Shown here piece by piece: positions 31,333-43,576 of a DNA stretch of 64,000 nt. The notes beneath the pieces were generated by a model. It was not told the origin of the DNA. It was given only the letters and a program-made list of their open reading frames with translations, and did not search any database. The stretch's first letter is position 1; every line of letters starts with the position of its first letter. The position numbers were made by a program, and so were the translations under genes. This stretch comes from Micropterix aruncella (lineage: Eukaryota > Arthropoda > Insecta > Lepidoptera > Micropterigidae), in the NCBI GenBank assembly GCA_944548615.1, contig OX155957.1, positions 2,527,795 through 2,591,794 on the forward strand. Reading direction: 5' to 3'.

Positions 31333-32136
31333 ATGGAACCATTCCACGACACAACGGAGTCAACGCAGCCAAACCCTGACATCGCGCCACTGAGCATCGC
31401 TTCGCGAATACCTGCATTCTGGCACCACGCACCGCGCCTCTGGTTCGCGCTCGCCGAGCAGATCCTGGCACCACAGAAATGCAGCGATCAAGACCGACTC
31501 TCATACGTAATCGCACAACTGGATCGGACAGCATTACAGGAAGTAAGCGACCTGGTGCTGCAACCGCCCAAGCAAGAAAAATTCGAGGCATTGAAGGAAC
31601 GGCTAATCACAACCTACGAGGAATCAGAGACGCAACGACTGCAGAAACTCCTCTACCAAACAGAAATGGGAAGCGACAAACCTTCGCAACTAATACGAAG
31701 GATGAGAACGCTAAACATGGGAAAATTACCCGACGGTACACTAAAAACATTGTGGCTCGGGCACCTACCCGCAACGATACGGGCGGTACTAGCAACATCA
31801 GAGGAAAAAGAACTGGACAAAATGGCGAACCTTGCAGATCGAATGATGGAAGTCACAGCAAACGAGAGAGGCGACATCAACAAAATCGAAGCAACAACAA
31901 CCAACATGACAGCGATTGAAAGGAAGCTAGAGGAACTGGCAAAACAGATCGAACGGCTACAAGCGAGAAGAGCAGAAGAAGATACCTCCAACACGCGCAG
32001 CACCAGAAGACTTGAGGAACAAAGTACCTGCTACTTCCATAAGCGTTTCGGAAACACAGCACGAAAATGCCAGAAACCGTGCGACTTCGAACAGACACCG
32101 CAGAACCAGGAAAACTACAAGAGGCGCCAAGAATAG
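31333..32136 (+). CDS. gag: Gag polyprotein of gypsy element
   Basis: 267 residues beginning [11 protein letters not shown] capsid-like helical region follows ([19 protein letters not shown], then the [20 protein letters not shown] segment). A coiled-coil region comes next (about 190-215), then the finger [18 protein letters not shown]. This has the C-x3-H order seen in CsRn1-type gag instead of the usual CCHC knuckle. The ATG is the first in frame after the primer site. The frame overlaps pol by 70 bases, with pol in the -1 frame, so a programmed -1 shift or reinitiation is expected. No canonical XXXYYYZ heptamer was obvious in the overlap; GGAAAAC at 32109-32115 is the nearest candidate. 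Confidence 0.9.
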   Translation: MEPFHDTTESTQPNPDIAPLSIASRIPAFWHHAPRLWFALAEQILAPQKCSDQDRLSYVIAQLDRTALQEVSDLVLQPPKQEKFEALKERLITTYEESETQRLQKLLYQTEMGSDKPSQLIRRMRTLNMGKLPDGTLKTLWLGHLPATIRAVLATSEEKELDKMANLADRMMEVTANERGDINKIEATTTNMTAIERKLEELAKQIERLQARRAEEDTSNTRSTRRLEEQSTCYFHKRFGNTARKCQKPCDFEQTPQNQENYKRRQE

Positions 32137-35100
32137 CCCAGCTTGGCGCCGAAACAAATAACCGCCTATACGTCCACGACAGAAGAACGCAACAACGGTT
32201 CCTGATCGACACAGGAGCCAACGTCAGCGTCATACCCAAGCGAAGATGCGACGAACAACAAAAAGAAGAGCTTCTCTTATTGGCAGCCAACGGCTCAAAT
32301 ATAGCAACATACGGAAAGAGAACCATCATGCTGGACCTCGGATTCGACCAACAATTGCAAGCAACCTTCATCATCGCTGATGTGAAACAACACATCCTAG
32401 GAGCAGACTTTCTACACCAACACCACCTGCTGGTGGACCTCAACCGAAAGAGGCTCCTAATGAAAACGAAGGACAACAAATACGTCGAAAAAAACCACAT
32501 GCCGCAACCAGCGGTATTCCCAATCGAGACCAACCAAGAATTCAAGAAGATCTTCGAGAGCTTCCCCAATATACTCTCGAACACGTCACAACCAAGGCAA
32601 CCTAAACACGACATAGTACACCACATCGAAACTGAAGGAAGACCGGTATTTGCGCGCCCGAGACCACTAAATCCGGAAAGATACGCGGCAGCGAAGAAAG
32701 TTTTCGATGAGATGATAGAGGCAGGTGTATGTCGACCTTCGAAAAGCCAATGGGCAAGTCCACTGCACCTGGTGCAGAAAAGCAACGGTGAATTCCGCCC
32801 ATGCGGAGACTACAGACGGCTGAACAGCATCACAGTACCGGATCGGTATACTGTTCCCAGAATACACGATTTCACTCACGCTCTACAAGGAAAAACGATG
32901 TTCACGTCACTGGACCTGGTGAAGGCATACACGCAAATACCAGTAAGGCCCGAAGATATTGAGAAGACCGCCATTATCACCCCGTTCGGATTGTTCGAAA
33001 TGACCAGGATGTCCTTCGGACTCCGCAACGGAGCACAAACCATGCAACGATTCATGGATCAGGTACTCCGGGGCCTACCGTTCGCATACGCCTACATTGA
33101 CGATATCCTTATAGCGTCAGAGGACGAAACGACCCATAAAGAACACATCACAGAGATACTGGCGAGGCTGGACAAACAAGGCATCACCATAAACCTACAG
33201 AAATGTCAGATCGCACAGCCAGAGCTGGACTTCCTAGGATATACAGTCAACTCAACAGGAATACGACCAAAAGCCGACAAGGTGGAGGCAATAAAAAATT
33301 TTCCGAAACCAAAGGATGTCCAGGAACTACGACGCTTCCTGGGCATGGTCAATTTCTACAGGCACAGCATTCCAGAAGCAGCACATCGACAAGCCAAACT
33401 AAACGTATTCCTGAAAGGGACAAAAAAGAACGATCACACAGAAATACAATGGACAGAGGAGAGCAACGAAGCCTTTAACCAATGCAGACAGAGCATAGAG
33501 GAAGCGGTTCTACTGGCGCATCCAATCGCACATGCACCGTTGGCACTAATGATGGATGCGTCAAATACATGCGCGGGCGCAGCACTGCAACAGAAGCAAG
33601 GAGAAAAATGGGTGCCATTAGGATTTTTTTCAAAAGCCTTGTCACACGCGCAACAACAATATGCGGCGTACGACAAAGAGCTACTGGCGATATACCTGGC
33701 AGTACGACACTTCCGGAAGATGGTAGAGGGGAGAGAGCTGGTAGTATATACAGACCACAAACCGCTCATTCACGCTTTAAAAAAATTAAATGATACGCCA
33801 ACAGAAACGCCGATACGCATTCGTCACTCATCATACATCGCACAATTCGCAACGGCAATCGAATATCTCCCGGGAAGGAAGAACGTTGTAGCAGACGCCT
33901 TATCCAGGATCGAAGAAGTAGGATGCCCTGAGACTTTCGACTACGACGAACTGGCGAGACAGCAAGAAACGGACGAGGAACTGAAAGCATTACAACAGAA
34001 TGAAAAATTCAAATTCAAATTACTCAAACAAAACAACAAAGAAACTGAAATCTGGTGTGAAACTACGGCAACCAGGCCAAGACCATACATAACAGCGGCG
34101 CTACGGCAAACAGCGATAAAAATAATCCACAACCCTAGTCACCCGGGAGTTCGAACAACAAGAAAGATGACGGCTGAAAAATTTTTCTGGCCGCGCATGA
34201 ATAAAGACAGCGCAGATTATGCCAAAATATGCATCCCGTGTCAACGAGCGAAGGTGCACGTACACACGCGTACGCCCATAGGGAAAATCATGGAAGCCGA
34301 CCGATTAGAGCATGTACATATCGATATCGTGGGTCCGCTCGAAATATCCAACGGATATAGGTACCTACTAACGATGTTGGATAGAGGTACAAAATGGCCG
34401 GAAGCGATACCTATACGAGACATACAAGCCGAGACTATCGCAAAAATTTTTTTCGAGGGATGGATAGCAAGATTCGGCGTTCCTGCAAGAATCACGACCG
34501 ATCAAGGGAGACAATTCGAATCGGAACTCTTTACGAAACTAGCACAACTACTGGGTGCAAAAAAGATTCACACCACACCATTTCACCCACAGGCAAACGG
34601 CCTAGTGGAAAGGTGGCATCGATCTTTAAAAGCGGCATTAATGGCAAGAATGAATACCAAAGAGTGGGCAAACGAGATTTCAACCGTCATGATGGGCTTA
34701 AGAGCAGCCTTAAAGGAGGATATCAACGCCAGTCCGGCAGAAATGCTATACGGAACAAACATAAGATTGCCAGGCGAGTTTTTTGAAAATGGAAAGAAAA
34801 CATCAGTACCAGAAGTCCTCCAACAATTAAGGGAAACATTCGAGCAACAAAGACCGAAGAGGGAGCGAGAAAACACAACGAGGATATTCGTTCACCCGGA
34901 CCTGAAGGAAGCAACCCACGTCTTCATAAGAGATGACACCGTACGACGGCCACTACAAGCTCCATACAAAGGACCCTTTAGAGTGGTGAAGAAACGCGAA
35001 AAAACGTTCGACATTGAGCAAAACAGGAGAATAGTCACTGTCTCTCTAGATAGGCTGAAGCCGTGCTACATGTCTAGGGAAGACGAAACCTCTCAACCAA

Positions 35101-35762
35101 CAACACAACAAAACGAGAATAGCACAACTGTATCGAGGTACGGAAGAATTATACGGCACACACGGCAAGTAAATACGTTGACGTTTCGTCTTCAAAACGG
35201 GGAAAGTCATGTCGCGGAGCAACAATACACACAGAACCCTCCTACTCAAAATGTTATAACAGGAAAGGACCGGAAGAACACTCCACCCGAAAGCGGCAGG
35301 AAGGTGGCGTCACCGAGGTGCAATGGCGACACCGGAATTAAGGAGATGGCGATGTGCAATGCCATCACTAGGATTATCTACCCCGAACGCCCAATAATCA
35401 ACACACGTCTTAAGTGCCTCCAACGAGGCGTTTATTTTAATCATCACAATCAAGCCGTCAACGAGAAGCTAAAGGCAAACATCGAGATAAATGAGAGAGA
35501 AAGTACAAACCGTCGCGAATCTAACCGCCGTGTTTCGCACGCAAAACGTCACCACAAACAACTAAAACCACATCGCAGCGACTTCTCAGCAGAGAGCTTT
35601 TCATCTTGTGCCACGGCAGTCCGGAGACTGGTGGTGAAGGGGAAGGTTTCAACTGAGGGCGCCGCGACGCAGTACGAACTCAAAACACGAAAAACTAGCG
35701 CGCTCACACGACCGCTTCCAGCGACTTTCCGGACGGGAGCCTTACTTCCGGTGGCTACTTAA
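32067..35762 (+). CDS. pol: Pol polyprotein of gypsy element, open into the 3' LTR
   Basis: The open frame is 1231 codons. Domains in order: aspartic protease (LIDTGAN, catalytic D48, then ILGADFL); reverse transcriptase (about 190-370, with [20 protein letters not shown] and YIDD at 343-346); RNase H (from LMMDASN, about 493, through TDHKPL); HHCC zinc finger of integrase ([10 protein letters not shown] to CIPCQRAK); integrase core with D753, D812 and E848, giving D-35-E. All catalytic residues seen are intact. The annotated start lies in the gag overlap; the true N-terminus depends on frameshifting and protease cleavage. The frame has no stop before the 3' LTR and runs about 184 codons into it, which adds an LTR-encoded tail with no recognised domain. 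Confidence 0.93.
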   Translation: MPETVRLRTDTAEPGKLQEAPRIAQLGAETNNRLYVHDRRTQQRFLIDTGANVSVIPKRRCDEQQKEELLLLAANGSNIATYGKRTIMLDLGFDQQLQATFIIADVKQHILGADFLHQHHLLVDLNRKRLLMKTKDNKYVEKNHMPQPAVFPIETNQEFKKIFESFPNILSNTSQPRQPKHDIVHHIETEGRPVFARPRPLNPERYAAAKKVFDEMIEAGVCRPSKSQWASPLHLVQKSNGEFRPCGDYRRLNSITVPDRYTVPRIHDFTHALQGKTMFTSLDLVKAYTQIPVRPEDIEKTAIITPFGLFEMTRMSFGLRNGAQTMQRFMDQVLRGLPFAYAYIDDILIASEDETTHKEHITEILARLDKQGITINLQKCQIAQPELDFLGYTVNSTGIRPKADKVEAIKNFPKPKDVQELRRFLGMVNFYRHSIPEAAHRQAKLNVFLKGTKKNDHTEIQWTEESNEAFNQCRQSIEEAVLLAHPIAHAPLALMMDASNTCAGAALQQKQGEKWVPLGFFSKALSHAQQQYAAYDKELLAIYLAVRHFRKMVEGRELVVYTDHKPLIHALKKLNDTPTETPIRIRHSSYIAQFATAIEYLPGRKNVVADALSRIEEVGCPETFDYDELARQQETDEELKALQQNEKFKFKLLKQNNKETEIWCETTATRPRPYITAALRQTAIKIIHNPSHPGVRTTRKMTAEKFFWPRMNKDSADYAKICIPCQRAKVHVHTRTPIGKIMEADRLEHVHIDIVGPLEISNGYRYLLTMLDRGTKWPEAIPIRDIQAETIAKIFFEGWIARFGVPARITTDQGRQFESELFTKLAQLLGAKKIHTTPFHPQANGLVERWHRSLKAALMARMNTKEWANEISTVMMGLRAALKEDINASPAEMLYGTNIRLPGEFFENGKKTSVPEVLQQLRETFEQQRPKRERENTTRIFVHPDLKEATHVFIRDDTVRRPLQAPYKGPFRVVKKREKTFDIEQNRRIVTVSLDRLKPCYMSREDETSQPTTQQNENSTTVSRYGRIIRHTRQVNTLTFRLQNGESHVAEQQYTQNPPTQNVITGKDRKNTPPESGRKVASPRCNGDTGIKEMAMCNAITRIIYPERPIINTRLKCLQRGVYFNHHNQAVNEKLKANIEINERESTNRRESNRRVSHAKRHHKQLKPHRSDFSAESFSSCATAVRRLVVKGKVSTEGAATQYELKTRKTSALTRPLPATFRTGALLPVAT
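35194..35206 (+). promoter_or_regulatory. Polypurine tract
   Basis: AAAACGGGGAAAG lies three bases before the 3' LTR, the expected place for plus-strand priming. It contains one C. Confidence 0.6.
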
Positions 35763-36129
35763 TGCAAAGTAGGTCGGGGGAGGGATCGCCGGTGGCGTCC
35801 AAAAGCGGTAAACGTGCGAAAATCTAATGTGCGAAACACGACACAATTGCAGCTCAAGCGCCGCCCGCGGACGTCAGCTCGCGGAGGCCAACGCCGGGCG
35901 ACTGGAGAGCGATGCCCCCCGCCGGTGTGTATATCGGGCCGTCGGCCCGAATGAAGGAGACAGCGGAGACAAGAGGGAGAGGGGCGATCGCCGCCCGGCG
36001 ACTAGTATATATAGGCGATAGGATTTAAGCGTAACCAATTCACTTTGTACACGACTTTGGAATTAAACAACATACTGCAATTTGAATATCGATCGCGAGT
36101 TTCATTCTACGGCAGAAACCCTCGCGACA
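35210..36129 (+). repeat. 3' LTR
   Basis: Same length as the 5' LTR and identical except for one base that I found (35631 G against 30701 C). The end of the pol frame lies inside it at 35762. Confidence 0.93.
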
Positions 36130-36652
36130 GGCCTATTGCCAAGTGGCAATATCTTCAGGCCATACCGCCAGGGTTATTGTGACTAAAGGTTTATGTGGGC
36201 AAATAGATTTACAAGTCATAAATGAATACACTTACTTAATAGTCATCATAGTATAAAATATAAAACAGTGATTAGTAACGTATGCCAACTCGATATCGAA
36301 GGTAGGAGTGGAATATAAGGACAAGCAAAGGAGACGGGAGGGGGGGGGGGGAGGGGGGAGGTATTCATGAGTTGAGTAAATGTCTCTTTAGAGATTTTTT
36401 AAACCCGTCCAGGTTTTCAAGTTGTCTTATGGGTATAGGCACGGAATTCCAGAGTCGGGCCGCCTGCACTGCGAAAGACCTGGACATGAAAGTTGATGAA
36501 TGCTGTGGTGTAGAGAGCCAGAGTAATAGATGTTCCTGAAAGCGCAATGGAAGGCCATGGGATGAAAGCGGAAAAAAGAGATTATACAAATAAGTAGGCC
36601 TGTTTGACTGTAGTACGCGGAAGAGGAAGCGAGTATCTGAAAATCCCGACAT
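36130..36652 (-). pseudogene. CR1/jockey-like LINE C-terminus and 3'UTR (host of the gypsy element)
   Basis: The minus-strand frame 36365-36652 encodes 95 residues ending AVQAARLWNSVPIPIRQLEN and FKKSLKRHLL, the characteristic ORF2 terminus. The 3'UTR continues leftward, with a hairpin-forming CTATTGCCAAGTGGCAATAT at 36133-36152, to the gypsy insertion and then to the tail at 30218-30279. A G-rich run is at 36339-36360. It is 5'-truncated near 36660. Confidence 0.75.
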
Positions 36653-36659
36653 CGGATTT

Positions 36660-37365
36660 GCTGGATTGACAATAAAATAATTTTATTTAGATAATTCTAC
36701 ATATAATTTGAATTTCTATTTTAACATATTATTATTATTCACATTAGTAAATCTTGGTAATTTGTATGTAGGTTTTATCAAATCTAATAGTGCAGCCATT
36801 ACTACCATCAAAATAGTTATGTTTTTCATAAGTATGGCTTTTGCATTTAATTTTGTGACGTATCCAAGTATAAGAATGCCTATCTACTAGAGTAGTTGGT
36901 TGTATTGTATTGTATTGTATTTTGATCCTGTTATGCATTCTATTCATGTGTACTAATACATTCAACCGGTTCAAGTTATAATAATCGACCATTACTTGGC
37001 ACTGTAACTTATTTTCTTTTACCGTACCCCTACGGCAAATCTCGGAATGGGCAGTTTATTGCTCATCGTAACGTTTCTTGTAACCAATAACTTTGCAAAT
37101 GTTTAGTTCTTGCAAATTAGTTGTTTGGGCGGTTTCAGTCGATCGACAGTATTTTGCTGCGTATGTCGCGTCATCGCGACAGACTGGTTGAGGTGGTATT
37201 ACAGTCTGACTGGAAAAAATAAACAAGATTGGCCCATCGGGCAGACCGAGAAATAGATAGTACTTTCTGTACAAATGCCGGTTTTGACCATTAATTATTT
37301 TTTATTCTTATCGAAAAAAATACTAAAAGTAAATATCAACTAAATGTATTTAAACACAATAAAAA
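36660..37365. other. No gene recognised; (TTGTA)n microsatellite
   Basis: A short (TTGTA)n run lies at about 36899-36922. The section 37020-37300 is non-repetitive by eye and contains TTATTGCTCATCGTAACG. No domain-bearing frame was seen. Confidence 0.4.
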
Positions 37366-37977
37366 GCACGACTGCCGTTACAGAAATTGAACTATTGCAT
37401 TAATAATTATTTTTATTACGGTTTTTTTAATGAAATGTTTGCCGTTTATGTATTTATCCATATATAATTTGTATTCATATATACAATTGTATCCATAGAT
37501 ACATGTATATTTACGGAGTGGACACAATCGGACATTTCATTTGACACTAAACACAATATACGTTAATTAACCCCTCAAATGAATGGCGATTAGCTCGGGT
37601 TGCCTACGGCAAAATGTATATAAATTTATATTTACATTTACATTTACATTTACATAGAGCGGGGTTTACTATAGAGCTATAGCATTACTATAGAGCGGAT
37701 TACTATAAAGCGACGCACATTTACATTTATATTTACATTTATATTTACATTTATATAAATTTATATACATTTTGTATACATTTTGCCAAGGCATCCCTTA
37801 AGGGACGCCTCACATTTGAGGGGTTAATAGACATTTTGACACACTTATAAATCGGTTCACGCGTTTAGAAGCTATAATTGGAATAAAGAAATAATACATA
37901 GATGCATAGATAAACATACATAGATGAACCCTGAACACATTACACTCCTTTTTTGTTGAGCAATCTTATAAAAAACA
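37366..37977 (-). mobile_element. MITE family A, copy 3, with nested MITE
   Basis: In reverse orientation it starts with GCACGACTGCCGTTACAG and carries AATGAAATGTTTGCCGTTTA, TCATTTGACACTAAACACAA, ACATAGATGAACCCTGAACA and ATTACACTCCTTTTTTGTTG, as in copy 1. The far end is decayed (37960-37977). It is interrupted at 37571-37823. Confidence 0.65.
37571..37823. mobile_element. TTAA-flanked MITE (piggyBac-like)
   Basis: The inverted ends CCCCTCAAATG (37571-37581) and CATTTGAGGGG (37813-37823) are flanked by TTAA on both sides (37567-37570 and 37824-37827). The 253-bp interior has inverted TATATAAATTTATA blocks, repeated (ATTTACATTT)n and three ACTATAGAGC-like motifs. The TTAA duplication with CCC termini suits the piggyBac type. 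It is non-autonomous. Confidence 0.75.
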
Positions 37978-38019
37978 AACGACTCTTAATCGCGTATAGA
38001 TACTCGTTTTTATAGTTAC

Positions 38020-38450
38020 ATTAATGTGACATCTAACGGTTCCGGTGCAGTTGGGCCATTAAAACCTGCTTGTTATCTCAACTCACGGCTCAGATCCTAT
38101 CTAGTAGACTCGTCGAAGTGGGTCGAACCTGGAAAGAACTTTCCTGTCATGGCAGGTGGATCAGTTCCTCTGGGAGATTTCCGTCGAGCGCTGCTGGGCG
38201 GTTTGCGCATCCTGCCGCATCAACCAATCTACTCTTCACTCCGGAAAATAACTGAAGGGGTGTGGAAACGATCTTATACGCTTCCCAATAAGGGGAAGGT
38301 GGACGTTGACCTGATGTCAGCCACTTTTGAAACGACCCGTTGAATACCCGATCCCGTCTAAAATACGGGCAACGAACGCCACGGTCCGCCATAATTCAAA
38401 CTGAATTACCGCTAACAGGCCGCGCAAGCGACTTCGCTCAGACGGATAGG
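38020..38450 (+). mobile_element. LINE 5'UTR fragment related to the ORF1-only element
   Basis: It contains GTGCAGTTGGGCCATTA, GCGGTTTGCGCATCCTGC, CCACTTTTGAAACGACCCGT and AATACGGGCAACGAACGCC, in the same order as 1505-1860 and the 5'UTR at 45830-45908 (minus). The open frame over 38026-38343 is not supported as a protein because its relatives are not open in the same way. No downstream ORF1 follows. Confidence 0.55.
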
Positions 38451-38744
38451 ACCTTGACTTAGTTTATGGACGACCGCTAAAGTTTGATTAGTTCTTCCCA
38501 TTGATAAATAGAAACAGATTAGTGAAAAATTTCGAAATCGGGCAACACGTTTTTAAGATATCAATGACTCAGTCCGCCCATCCTTTCATACAGGTAAAAA
38601 AAACATTTGTAAATGTTCTAACACGTGGAGAATATTGTTTTTGAGCGAAACCTTATTTTTTGCTACTTTAGACGATTGCAATAGGACTGATGCTGGCTTA
38701 ATTACATAATAGTTTTAAGCTGTTCAGTGTTGGGTCAATCAACA

Positions 38745-39535
38745 TTTTTTTAGTCATGACTAATTTTAGTGTTATTAATTTAGTTATGAGTAATTTTGTG
38801 GTGACTAAAATTAATCACGATTGAAATAATCATGACTAAATGAATTAGTCGTTAATCATTCAATCATCAATCTTTAATTATTTCCGACTTGCTCTTTAGA
38901 TGCGACCCTACAATTCTTTCTAATATATCTATTGGGCGACTGTACTTAGATTCTCACCGGTTTCGCCGGTCGGGCGCTCGATCGGTCAGCCAGTAGGTAG
39001 GCCGGTCTGTCAGCGGCTCGACCGACCGGTCGACCGACCGACCGGCCGACCGACCAACCGGTTGATTGAACCGGTCGATCGATTGACCGACCGACCGACC
39101 GACTGACCGATCGACCGACCGATCGACCGACCGACCAACCGACCGGTCAACCGACCGAACGACCGACTGACCGGACAACCGGCCGGCTGACAGGCTGACC
39201 CACCGACCGACAAAAAACTTGCAAAACTTCAAGTCGATCGCTGTCGAGCCGACCGGCCGACCGACCGACCGGCTGGTTGACCGACCGGCTGGCCGGCTGA
39301 CCTATTGACCGAAGAAAAACTTGCTAAACTTGTCGATAACATTAATCACCGCTGTCGATAACATTAATCACATCTTTTTAGTCATGATTACGATTGAAAC
39401 TAATCAATAGTTAGTCACGATTGACGATTAAACTAACGATTGACGATTAAACTTGACGTTAGTTGTTAATCCCGATTAACATAGTCAATCGTTAGTCATC
39501 AATCGTTAGTCTGACTAAATTTTGCCCAAAACTGA
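38745..39535. repeat. Simple-repeat complex: (GACC)n core with GATTAA-rich flanks
   Basis: The core, about 38985-39310, is degenerate (CCGA)n tetranucleotide repeat with CCGG and TTGA variants. It is flanked on both sides (38755-38870 and 39340-39530) by degenerate TTAGTCATGATTA and CGATTGACGATTAA repeats. Serine/arginine/valine-rich open frames in the core (for example 38954-39232) are artefacts of the repeat. Confidence 0.8.
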
Positions 39536-39639
39536 AGCTGTTGGTTTGTTGTCTAATCCAGTCTTTCTTTAACCGTTACTATCAGCGCTGAAGCCCACGC
39601 GCCTGCCGTGCCTTACGCGGCGCGCGCTGCGCTTCGCCT

Positions 39640-40060
39640 TTCCGATGCGCCTTTTTAGACTTTTGTCAGAAATTCAATATGACGCTTAATGGCCGCCATT
39701 ATAAAGCTGATTTAGAGAGGCGCAATTAGCTGACAGATATCGAGTCGACGATATTTTAATTCGTTCCGTTTAATCGAGACGCACTCGATTGCCTTTTATG
39801 CTTTTTATGCGGCCCGATCGTTTATTAATTGTTAATTTCCGACGGCGTGTGCCGACATTTCGGGAATGTTATGATCCCGGCTTTATAAGAGAGAAAAGGC
39901 GTCACGCGGATTGACAAATTAAGCGGCGATAAGGGGATTTCGTGAGCGTGAAATTCTTTTCGGCGCATGCGCGTGAAGTATATCGATCGCATGGCAAGTT
40001 AATGAAAAGTTTTAACATCTTTGCGTTAGCCGCGTTCCCGTAGCACATGCATATAGAAAA
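39640..40060. other. Non-repetitive, moderately GC segment, candidate regulatory DNA
   Basis: By eye it shares no block with other parts of the window, has no long open frame and contains AT-core motifs in a mixed background (GATCGTTTATTAATTGTTAA near 39817). Its texture differs from the AT-rich transposon debris on either side. A conserved non-coding element is possible but unproven. Confidence 0.25.
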
Positions 40061-40639
40061 AATAATTAAACGAAATTATATTAAAAAAAATATTTATTTT
40101 TAATTATTAAGAAAAATCCATATTGAAGGTTTACAACGTTCGCATTAAATTACGCTGTAGAATCGAAAATATATTATATCATTGTTTGCGAAGCAAATAA
40201 AGTATAGATTTGTTGGAATTTATCAATTCTACTAGAACACAGTCTGTTCGGGAGTACCTGTATTATACCCCAACCTGTATTATAATTTATTACATAGTAT
40301 ACCTATTTTATACAATTTTGCTGAAGTGCTTGACAATATAATTAGAAAAAATGAGTTTTTTTTTTTTTTTTTTTTTATATATAAGTTTAGACAATGAGAT
40401 ATAGAGACAAAAATATTTCAACTTAAATTACTTGAAAAATGAAAGCGTAAAAATATATATATTTTATTATAATTCTGAAACAAATTTGACATTCTCTTAG
40501 AAAATCACACAGAAGCGTAATTCAGGTTCCGAAACTAAAAATCGGTTATTATTCGTCTTTCGTAACGTTGCTGGATATAGGAGCCAAATGTGAGGCAATC
40601 GCGACAACTTAGGCGCCTCTGAATGTTTCTCTGAAGTTT
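40061..40639. other. AT-rich spacer
   Basis: A T-run lies at about 40351-40376. No gene was seen. Confidence 0.4.
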
Positions 40640-40890
40640 TTTGTTATCTGCTTAAAACATTGTAATGAGGGTACCAAATGTATGAAGCGGATTCACTAAA
40701 GCTATGCATGTACGCGAAATAAACTGCTTTCAATACCGCCGTACTTGAGAGTGGATTACAAACCCGCATGATAAATGCTAACTTTCGGTAAGCTTTCAAC
40801 ACCATAGCGCGTGTCGAACAACAGTTTTTGATCCAATAGTACCCCGAGATCTGGAATGTTTGCAAACCTTCGTTGCTCAGTTTCAAAAAT
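40640..40890 (-). pseudogene. LINE reverse transcriptase fragment
   Basis: The minus strand encodes AYRKLAFIMRVCNPLSSTAV and LKAVYFAYMHSFSESASYIW, the part of jockey-like ORF2 just after the palm (thumb region). A frame change is visible near 40810, where the DLGVLLDQKL-type block lies in another frame. Both ends are truncated. Confidence 0.65.
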
Positions 40891-41004
40891 TTGTTGATGA
40901 AACATTTGTTTTTACACAGCCACTAACCATATATTATGCTATCCTCTTCTTTATCATTCCCTAGGCAAAAGTAGCAAATAAGTAAATATATTAAAAAGAA
41001 TAAA

Positions 41005-41600
<596 letters not shown>

Positions 41601-41901
41601 ATTGTAACCTTAGCATAAGTCATTGACATATACTTGTTTTAGTTTATTTAAAATTTAACTTTATTACTTCTGTGTGTAACAATTAGGAACTAGTTTGTCA
41701 AATGGTTGACTGTGAGATATCGCTATCGCGATAAGTTCGCCATTTGTGCATAGATTGTATTTTGTTATAAAACCTGTGTATTAAGCATTAAGCAATGTTT
41801 CTAAAGCACAATTAAATTATTCTATTCTATAGATCTCCCACTGTTGAAACAACCGGTGCCCTGTTTGTTAATTTTGTAGTCGAAATCAAGCGTGTATCTT
41901 T

Positions 41902-42480
41902 GTGATTATACATATACATCATATACATAACGTGGCTACGAAGGTGCGAATCCTTGGATATGTTTTCAAAGAACTGAGGAATATTCTGGATTCCAAAACA
42001 CTAAAAACTGTTTATTATGCTTTATATGAATCGCTTATTACTTACGGCATAATTGGATGGGGTGGTTGTGGTAAAACCCTGCTAGAGCCATTGCAAGTTG
42101 CGCAGAAATTTATATTAAAAATTATTCTACGTAGACCATACCGCCATCCCACTAATGAACTTTATAAGGAATCTAAAGTTCTTGATTGTAGGAAACTTTT
42201 TCTAAAAACTTGCCTCTTATGGCTATTTTTGGACAATAACTCAAATTTAGGAATAATTTAGAACCGGCGACCAACGAGACAAGTTTTAGAAAATAGCTTA
42301 ATAATACCATTGATTTTATTAGTTCAATGATAATACCCAGAAGGAAAACATCATTTGTACAAAGGCATTACTCTTTCATTGCGCCGAGATTTTACCGAGA
42401 TGTTATCGAATCATGACAGACTAACCATACATCAAATGCTAGAAATAATAGTTTAATAAAACTTATTTGCACAAATTATT
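41902..42480 (+). pseudogene. LINE ORF2 C-terminal third
   Basis: The frame 41902-42261 encodes ATKVRILGYVFKELRNILDS, then LYESLITYGIIGWGGCGKTL and AQKFILKIILRRPYRHPTNE. After a break, a second frame to about 42480 gives PRRKTSFVQRHYSFIAPRFY. This is the post-catalytic region of a non-LTR reverse transcriptase ORF. The palm with the catalytic YADD box is missing, and at least one frameshift is present. A probable AATAAATAAATAAAAT tail is at about 43014-43030. Confidence 0.7.
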
Positions 42481-43174
42481 AACATATTTTTAAACATGTA
42501 TGTTGAGTATACTATTTTAACATTGAACTAACTACCAAAAATTATTTGATTTTGACAATGAATTATACTTTTTTGACTAGGTATTTTTATATTAAATCCT
42601 ATATTACTTAACGTATATTAAATATTAATGATGTTTCTTTCTTTTCTCACATATAACTTTATTTATATTATTTAATCGAATTTCATATTATATTTATTGC
42701 CAATTATATAATAGAATTGCATTTTATTTATTATATTATCTTTTAAAATTTTTTAATATTATTTTTTTTAATTTTATTCTGAAGACCACATTTTAGGGCC
42801 ATTTAGTGTTATTAGCTTTTTAATAAAACTTGTACATTTGTAAGCAATCAAGCAATCAAGCAAACTTGACTGTAATATTAGAGTCCTCTCCACTTTAGAA
42901 CGGGCTAGTCCCAGTTGGGTGACAGAAACAAATAAGCAAAAGGTTAAGGTTTTGCCATTGGGTTCCTGTTATTTTTGTAAGCTAATCAATGTTTTTATAG
43001 TAATTAATTCTTAAATAAATAAATAAAATTGTTCGTTAACGCTGTTTATTTACCAAATGAATTAAAATATATAGGAAATATATTTTTGATGGCATCAATT
43101 AACGCTGTGGAGCTGAAAACTTGTAAAACTCAGCGCAGAGTGAAGAATTATTGTCAAATAAGCAAGTAGAAGTG
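42481..43174. other. AT-rich, probable LINE 3'UTR and spacer
   Basis: It is T-rich with AAGCAATC direct repeats at about 42842-42862. No gene was seen. The first 550 bases may be the 3'UTR of the preceding LINE. Confidence 0.35.
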
Positions 43175-43182
43175 CCCCAGTT

Positions 43183-43452
43183 TCAGGCGGGACACACGAT
43201 GGCGTACTCTTGGCGCAATAAATTTACGACCGAAAGTGGTTTTACAATATCGAACATTCCTCCAAGCTGAGCCCTTCTATAATACCGCGCCGGCCGCCTC
43301 AATCTAAATCCGACGATTTGTGACACTGCGTCGTTTAAAACAGTTTCACTCGGGTTATTTGTTCCGAGACCAGTTTTCTCGAAACCGCGTAACGAATCGA
43401 CGAATGCGCCTTCGCATATTGACTCTATTATCGGGAAATTATCAATGATCAT
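43183..43452 (-). other. Unassigned open frame, 89 codons
   Basis: The minus-strand frame begins MIIDNFPIIESICEGAFVDS and has mixed protein-like composition. The segment is more GC-balanced than its flanks and not repeated in the window. No domain was recognised. It may be an exon fragment, a non-coding conserved block or chance. Confidence 0.15.
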
Positions 43453-43576
43453 TGAATAAAGTCGTACGGATCTGTCTCATAAAATAAACATACAGGGAAA
43501 ATTATCTCTTCGCACGAATGATTAGTGTGCCGAGAAGAAACCTGCTGCGATTATGATTTAGTCTATCATTATTTAG

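Larger units (their letters stand above)
30280..36129 (+). mobile_element. Complete Ty3/gypsy LTR retrotransposon (CsRn1/Kabuki-like)
   Basis: Two 920-bp LTRs (30280-31199 and 35210-36129) flank gag and pol. The LTRs begin TGTCGCGG and end CGCGACA. I found one difference between them (C at 30701, G at 35631). A 4-bp direct repeat GGCC flanks the insertion (30276-30279 and 36130-36133). The primer-binding site matches the 3' end of tRNA-Trp, and gag ends in a C-x3-H-type finger, both features of the CsRn1 group. It lies inside an older LINE. Near-identical LTRs and open frames indicate a very recent insertion. Confidence 0.93.

Noticed and set aside
31877..32785. 302-codon minus-strand frame opposite gag/pol
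   Set aside because: Shadow frame of the gypsy coding strand, with cysteine- and serine-rich chance composition.
38026..38343. 105-codon frame
   Set aside because: It falls in the LINE 5'UTR-like block; homologous blocks at 1494 and 45850 are not open in this frame.
38954..39232. Serine/arginine/valine/aspartate-rich frames
   Set aside because: Artefact of the degenerate (CCGA)n tetranucleotide array.
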